From: an uncultured Clostridia bacterium
GTDB taxonomy: Bacteria; Bacillota; Clostridia; UBA1381
Assembly (NCBI GenBank): GCA_959602045.1
Contig: CAUGRT010000030.1
Span: forward strand, 1 to 34,751
DNA: 34,751 nt
Direction of reading: 5' to 3'
Below the pieces are notes generated by a model that was given only the letters and a program-made list of their open reading frames with translations, had not been told where the DNA came from and searched no databases. This document shows, piece after piece, positions 31,916 to 34,751 of the stretch. The stretch's first letter is position 1. Every line of letters begins with the position of its first letter. The position numbers and the translations under genes are program-made.

Positions 31916-32782
31916 ATGGAAATACAAACTCAGAATCAAGATATAATATTAACGCATGTACCGGATTTTGATCTGCGCCATATCTTTGAATGTGGACAGG
32001 CATTTCGGTTTGATCGGGTATCGGAACATACCTATTTCGGCGTTGCCTATGGGCATGGTCTGAAAATTTCTCAATACGACGACCGTGTGATTTTACATAA
32101 TACCCCACGCAGGGATTTTGATGAAATCTGGTATCCCTTTTTCGATCTGGGGCGTGATTATGGCGCAATTAAACGCGCTGTTGCAAAGGACGCTCCGATG
32201 CGTGCGGCGGTGCAATATGGCTTTGGAATCCGTATTTTGCGTCAAGAATTATGGGAAACCGTCATTTCCTTTATTATTTCGGCGAGCAATAATATTCCGC
32301 GGATTAAGGGGATTATTGAGCGGCTTTGCCAAAACTTCGGTGCGGCTTTTGTCTATGAAGGAAAAACATGCTATGCGTTTCCGACTGCGGAGCGGCTGGC
32401 GGCACTTTCCTTGGACGAGCTTTCCGTAATCCGTGCAGGATACCGCGATCGGTATATCATGGACGCGGCAAAGAAAATCGCCGGCGGAGAGATTTCCTTG
32501 CAGGCAATACAAGCCCTGCCTACGCCGGAAGCAAAGGCGGAGCTGATGAAAATCAGCGGTGTAGGCAATAAGGTTTCGGACTGTATTTTACTGTTCGGCT
32601 TAAACCGTGCGGACTCGTTCCCGGTGGATGTTTGGATTAAACGGATTATGGAACAGTATTATTTCGGCAGAGAGGCTACCATCCGCGAAATATCGGAGCT
32701 GGCGGCGAAAAAGTTCGGCGCTTACGGCGGTTTCGCCCAGCAGTACCTGTTTTTCCACGCAAGAGAAGAAACAAAAAAATAA
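31916..32782 (+). CDS. 8-oxoguanine DNA glycosylase/AP lyase, OGG1-like
   Basis: 288 residues. OGG_N-like beta domain (1-100; FDLRHIFECGQAFRFDRV) then HhH-GPD domain: ETVISFIISASNNIPRIKGIIERLCQNFG, the hairpin ISGVGNKVSDCILLFGL with catalytic Lys219, and FPVDVWIKR with catalytic Asp238. It excises 8-oxoguanine and cleaves the abasic site by beta-elimination. The ATG at 31907 directly abuts the -10 box and cannot be in the transcript, so the start is 31916; there is no SD, which implies a leaderless mRNA. The bacterial OGG1-type is common in Clostridia. Confidence 0.9.
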   Translation: MEIQTQNQDIILTHVPDFDLRHIFECGQAFRFDRVSEHTYFGVAYGHGLKISQYDDRVILHNTPRRDFDEIWYPFFDLGRDYGAIKRAVAKDAPMRAAVQYGFGIRILRQELWETVISFIISASNNIPRIKGIIERLCQNFGAAFVYEGKTCYAFPTAERLAALSLDELSVIRAGYRDRYIMDAAKKIAGGEISLQAIQALPTPEAKAELMKISGVGNKVSDCILLFGLNRADSFPVDVWIKRIMEQYYFGREATIREISELAAKKFGAYGGFAQQYLFFHAREETKK

Positions 32783-32873
32783 AGATTATTTCAGATTGAA
32801 ACTGTATCTGATGTCCGGTCTGCGAAAACACAGCAGCTATTTGAACAGGAACAGAACAAAGATCATTTCGGCT

Positions 32874-32967
32874 GAACTTGTATCTGTTTTTCATTTTATG
32901 AAGGCGAGTTCTACTCCGTGCATGCGGATGTCTGAGCCGCAATAGAATGAAAAACAGATACAAGTTC
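32874..32967 (+). repeat. Variable-arm hairpin repeat, copy 8
   Basis: Arms 32874-32899 and 32942-32967 pair over 26 bp with one U-G wobble (32896/32945). The core is shortened in its central hairpin (CCGTGCATGCGG instead of CCGCGCAGCGTAGCGG) but keeps GGCGAGTTCTACTCC and GGATGTCTGAGCC. It lies between the OGG-like and CxxC-rich genes, 43 bp before the latter's ATG. Confidence 0.9.
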
Positions 32968-33010
32968 TCCGCCCCACATAGATAGGATCATACGAAAGGA
33001 GGGGATTCCC

Positions 33011-33625
33011 ATGGTTTTGGACTTTAACAGAGTCGCGGCATATATTTGCCCGTTTTGCTCGATGATTTCTCAGCATACGGTAGGGATTTTCGACTTTTCC
33101 GGCAACACTCCGCTGGAATTAAGCTGTGCCGAGAAGAATTGTAATGAACCCTGCGTTTCGATGATTCCGGGGAACAAAAAATACAGAATTGAAATAGAAT
33201 GTCCGATTTGCATGGAGCAGCACTCCTTCTTCGTTCCGGAAAATCGCCTTTGGAAGAAGAACCTGATTACATTTCAGTGCCCCGAATCGGGAATTGATAT
33301 TTTCTTTTTTGGCAAGCCCGATGAGGTCAATGCAAAGGTTGAGGAAAACATCATGACGTATCATGACTTGTTTTCGGAATATGAAAATTACGCCGAACAA
33401 AATCCCATCTATGAAACGATCGGTTTCAAAATTGCAAGGCGACTCAGCGAGCTGTTGCAGCAGCATACGCTGCATTGTAAGTGTGGCAGCGAAAAAATTC
33501 TCGTTGAAACAACGGAGGACGGCATGATGACCATGTGCGCGGATTGCGGTCATAATTCGTTTTTGAGGTTTGACGAAAAAACGCTGAAAAAACTTACGGA
33601 AGCAAAATCGTTTGTGCTTCAATAA
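33011..33625 (+). CDS. CxxC-rich (CpXC-like) zinc-ribbon protein
   Basis: 204 residues with five Cys pairs: YICPFC, CAEKNC, CPIC, CKCG and CADC. The first and third/last pairs look like zinc-ribbon knuckles. The CpxC-type N-terminal half resembles domains annotated CpXC, found in small Clostridial proteins of unknown role. A helical stretch (about 115-155) lies between the two ribbon-rich parts. SD GAAAGGAGGGG. It sits just before fba, but separate regulation is likely because AT-rich sequence intervenes. No function assigned. Confidence 0.75.
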   Translation: MVLDFNRVAAYICPFCSMISQHTVGIFDFSGNTPLELSCAEKNCNEPCVSMIPGNKKYRIEIECPICMEQHSFFVPENRLWKKNLITFQCPESGIDIFFFGKPDEVNAKVEENIMTYHDLFSEYENYAEQNPIYETIGFKIARRLSELLQQHTLHCKCGSEKILVETTEDGMMTMCADCGHNSFLRFDEKTLKKLTEAKSFVLQ

Positions 33626-33718
33626 ACTTTGTAAAATAATTTTATATTATTTTTATACTATTGCAGAACGTTTACCGTTTTGCAAGGATCCAATATTATT
33701 TTAATAGGAGGAATTTCA

Positions 33719-34582
33719 ATGTTAGTTTCAGCAACAGAAATGTTGAATAAGGCAGTTGCAGGCAAATATGCCGTAGGTCAGTTCAACATTAATAATCTTG
33801 AATGGACAAAGTCCATTTTAGCTACAGCGCAGGAGAATAATTCTCCGGTTATCCTCGGCGTATCCGAGGGCGCAGGAAAATACATGACGGGTTTCAAGAC
33901 CGTTTCCGCAATGGTAAAAGCAATGATTGAGGAAATGAATATTACCGTTCCTGTAGCGTTGCACCTGGATCACGGTACGTATGAAGGCTGTTATAAATGT
34001 ATTAAAGCCGGTTTCTCATCCATCATGTTTGACGGTTCGCATTTCCCGATTGAGGAAAATATCGAAAAGACAAAAGAACTGGTTAAGGTATCTCATGCAA
34101 TGGGTCTTTCCATTGAGGCTGAGGTAGGTTCTATCGGCGGCGAAGAGGACGGCGTTATCGGTGCCGGCGAGATTGCCGATCCTGAGGAATGTAAAAAAAT
34201 CGCGGATTTGGGCGTAGATTTTCTTGCGGCAGGTATCGGAAACATCCACGGCAAATATCCTGCAAACTGGGCAGGTCTGGACTTTGACGCATTGGCAAGA
34301 ACAAAGGCGCTGATCGGTGATCTTCCTTTGGTTCTGCACGGCGGAACAGGAATCCCGGCTGACATGATTAAGAAAGCAATTTCTCTCGGCGTTGCAAAAA
34401 TCAACGTAAATACCGAGTGTCAGCTGTACTTCCAGGAAGCAACCAGAAAGTATATTGAAGCAGGCAAGGATCTTGAGGGCAAGGGCTTCGATCCGAGAAA
34501 GCTTTTGGCTCCGGGCGCAGAAGCAATCAAGACGATTGTTAAGGAAAAGATGGAATTGTTCGGTTCTATCGACAAGGCGTAA
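33719..34582 (+). CDS. fba: Class II fructose-1,6-bisphosphate aldolase
   Basis: 287 residues. Zinc/catalytic residues: LHLDHGTYE (Asp84, His85), EAEVGSIGGEEDG (Glu133/Glu135), GNIHGKYP (His177), LHGGTGIP (His207) and the phosphate-binding KINVNTECQL. It splits fructose-1,6-bisphosphate into DHAP and glyceraldehyde-3-phosphate in glycolysis. The start at 33719 is fixed by TAGGAGGAATTTCA. It is monocistronic with a strong terminator. Codon use is uniform and SD optimal, consistent with high expression. Confidence 0.97.
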   Translation: MLVSATEMLNKAVAGKYAVGQFNINNLEWTKSILATAQENNSPVILGVSEGAGKYMTGFKTVSAMVKAMIEEMNITVPVALHLDHGTYEGCYKCIKAGFSSIMFDGSHFPIEENIEKTKELVKVSHAMGLSIEAEVGSIGGEEDGVIGAGEIADPEECKKIADLGVDFLAAGIGNIHGKYPANWAGLDFDALARTKALIGDLPLVLHGGTGIPADMIKKAISLGVAKINVNTECQLYFQEATRKYIEAGKDLEGKGFDPRKLLAPGAEAIKTIVKEKMELFGSIDKA

Positions 34583-34597
34583 ACCAAGCATATTCAG

Positions 34598-34634
34598 GCA
34601 CCCCCTTTCATACTATGAAAAGGGGTGCTTTTTT
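34598..34634 (+). terminator. Intrinsic terminator of fba
   Basis: GCACCCC (34598-34604) with GGGGTGC (34622-34628), inner TTTCATA/TATGAAA, then TTTTTT (34629-34634). Confidence 0.92.
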
Positions 34635-34751
34635 ATGGTAAAAAAAATCGTATCTGTTTTCTCCGTTGTCGCTCTTTACGGTGTTATTTTTGTATTTTTA
34701 TTTCGTAAGCGTCAAATGATACACACATTTACACCGTCGAACCAAAATGTT
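34635..34751 (+). CDS. Possible start of a membrane or secreted protein, cut by the window end
   Basis: An open frame from ATG 34635 runs off the window: MVKKIVSVFSVVALYGVIFV, then FLFRKRQ and a polar stretch. That looks like one membrane segment or an uncleaved signal. However the ATG directly follows the fba terminator T-run and no ribosome site is present, so a real gene start here is doubtful. Confidence 0.3.
   Translation, partial: MVKKIVSVFSVVALYGVIFVFLFRKRQMIHTFTPSNQNV

Noticed and set aside
34016..34591. 191-codon open frame antisense to fba
   Set aside because: Shadow of a highly biased, highly expressed gene; no ribosome site, promoter or recognisable domain.

Overview
The window looks like chromosome of an anaerobic, low-to-moderate GC Firmicute of the Clostridia type (Oscillospiraceae/Clostridiales-like). 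The indications are consensus sigma-A promoters (TTGACA-17-TATAAT), strong AGGAGG ribosome sites, a T-box leader before pheST, an 8-Cys ferredoxin, a clostripain-family lipoprotein, a DUF4250 protein, and a mltG-trmR-U32 gene order also known from Bacillus subtilis. I cannot name a species.

Layout. (1) Positions 1-4230 are the wreck of a mobile element: a portal-protease fusion remnant, a 5'-truncated large terminase and a both-ends-truncated serine recombinase. Between terminase and portal, on the opposite strand, sits an intact cassette with its own consensus promoter, a small structured RNA, an AbiF/Abi_2-type HEPN protein and a terminator. This is a phage 'moron' carrying a probable RNA-antitoxin/RNase-toxin defence module. 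The wreck abuts the 3' side of a tRNA-Ala(CGC). (2) 4430-9973: housekeeping genes, namely a membrane protein, RicT, ferredoxin, a clostripain-like lipoprotein without its catalytic residues, a dCMP deaminase and a methyltransferase. (3) 9974-14574: Nudix hydrolase, then hisZ-hisG-hisA-ttcA-like; the last three are translationally coupled. (4) 14580-16106: an AbrB-type protein, then a divergent SLOG/XRE pair with an operator-like palindrome. (5) 16116-19945: pheT and pheS under a Phe-specific T-box. (6) 19980-27925: two secreted NlpC/P60 hydrolases (the first with three WalR-like boxes at its promoter), pnuC behind a structured attenuator leader, the mltG-trmR-U32 operon and a HAD phosphatase. 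(7) 28376-34751: DUF4250, an acyltransferase, an M18 aminopeptidase with a coupled 44-residue membrane peptide, an OGG1-like glycosylase on an apparently leaderless mRNA, a CxxC-rich protein, and class II fructose-bisphosphate aldolase.

The most unusual pattern is a family of eight dispersed intergenic stem-loop repeats of about 92-112 nt (10002, 10210, 12365, 15932, 26426, 29888, 30030, 32874). All share a nearly invariant core of roughly 40-50 nt. Each core is flanked by two arms of 17-26 nt that are complementary to each other, usually perfectly, while their outer halves differ completely from copy to copy. The transition-type mismatches in the arms are G-U pairs in the RNA read in the core's orientation, hinting that the folded RNA matters. 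I do not recognise this family. The tRNA-modification genes trmR and U32/trhP probably act together (wobble-uridine hydroxylation then methylation), and hisZ/hisG form a two-subunit ATP phosphoribosyltransferase.
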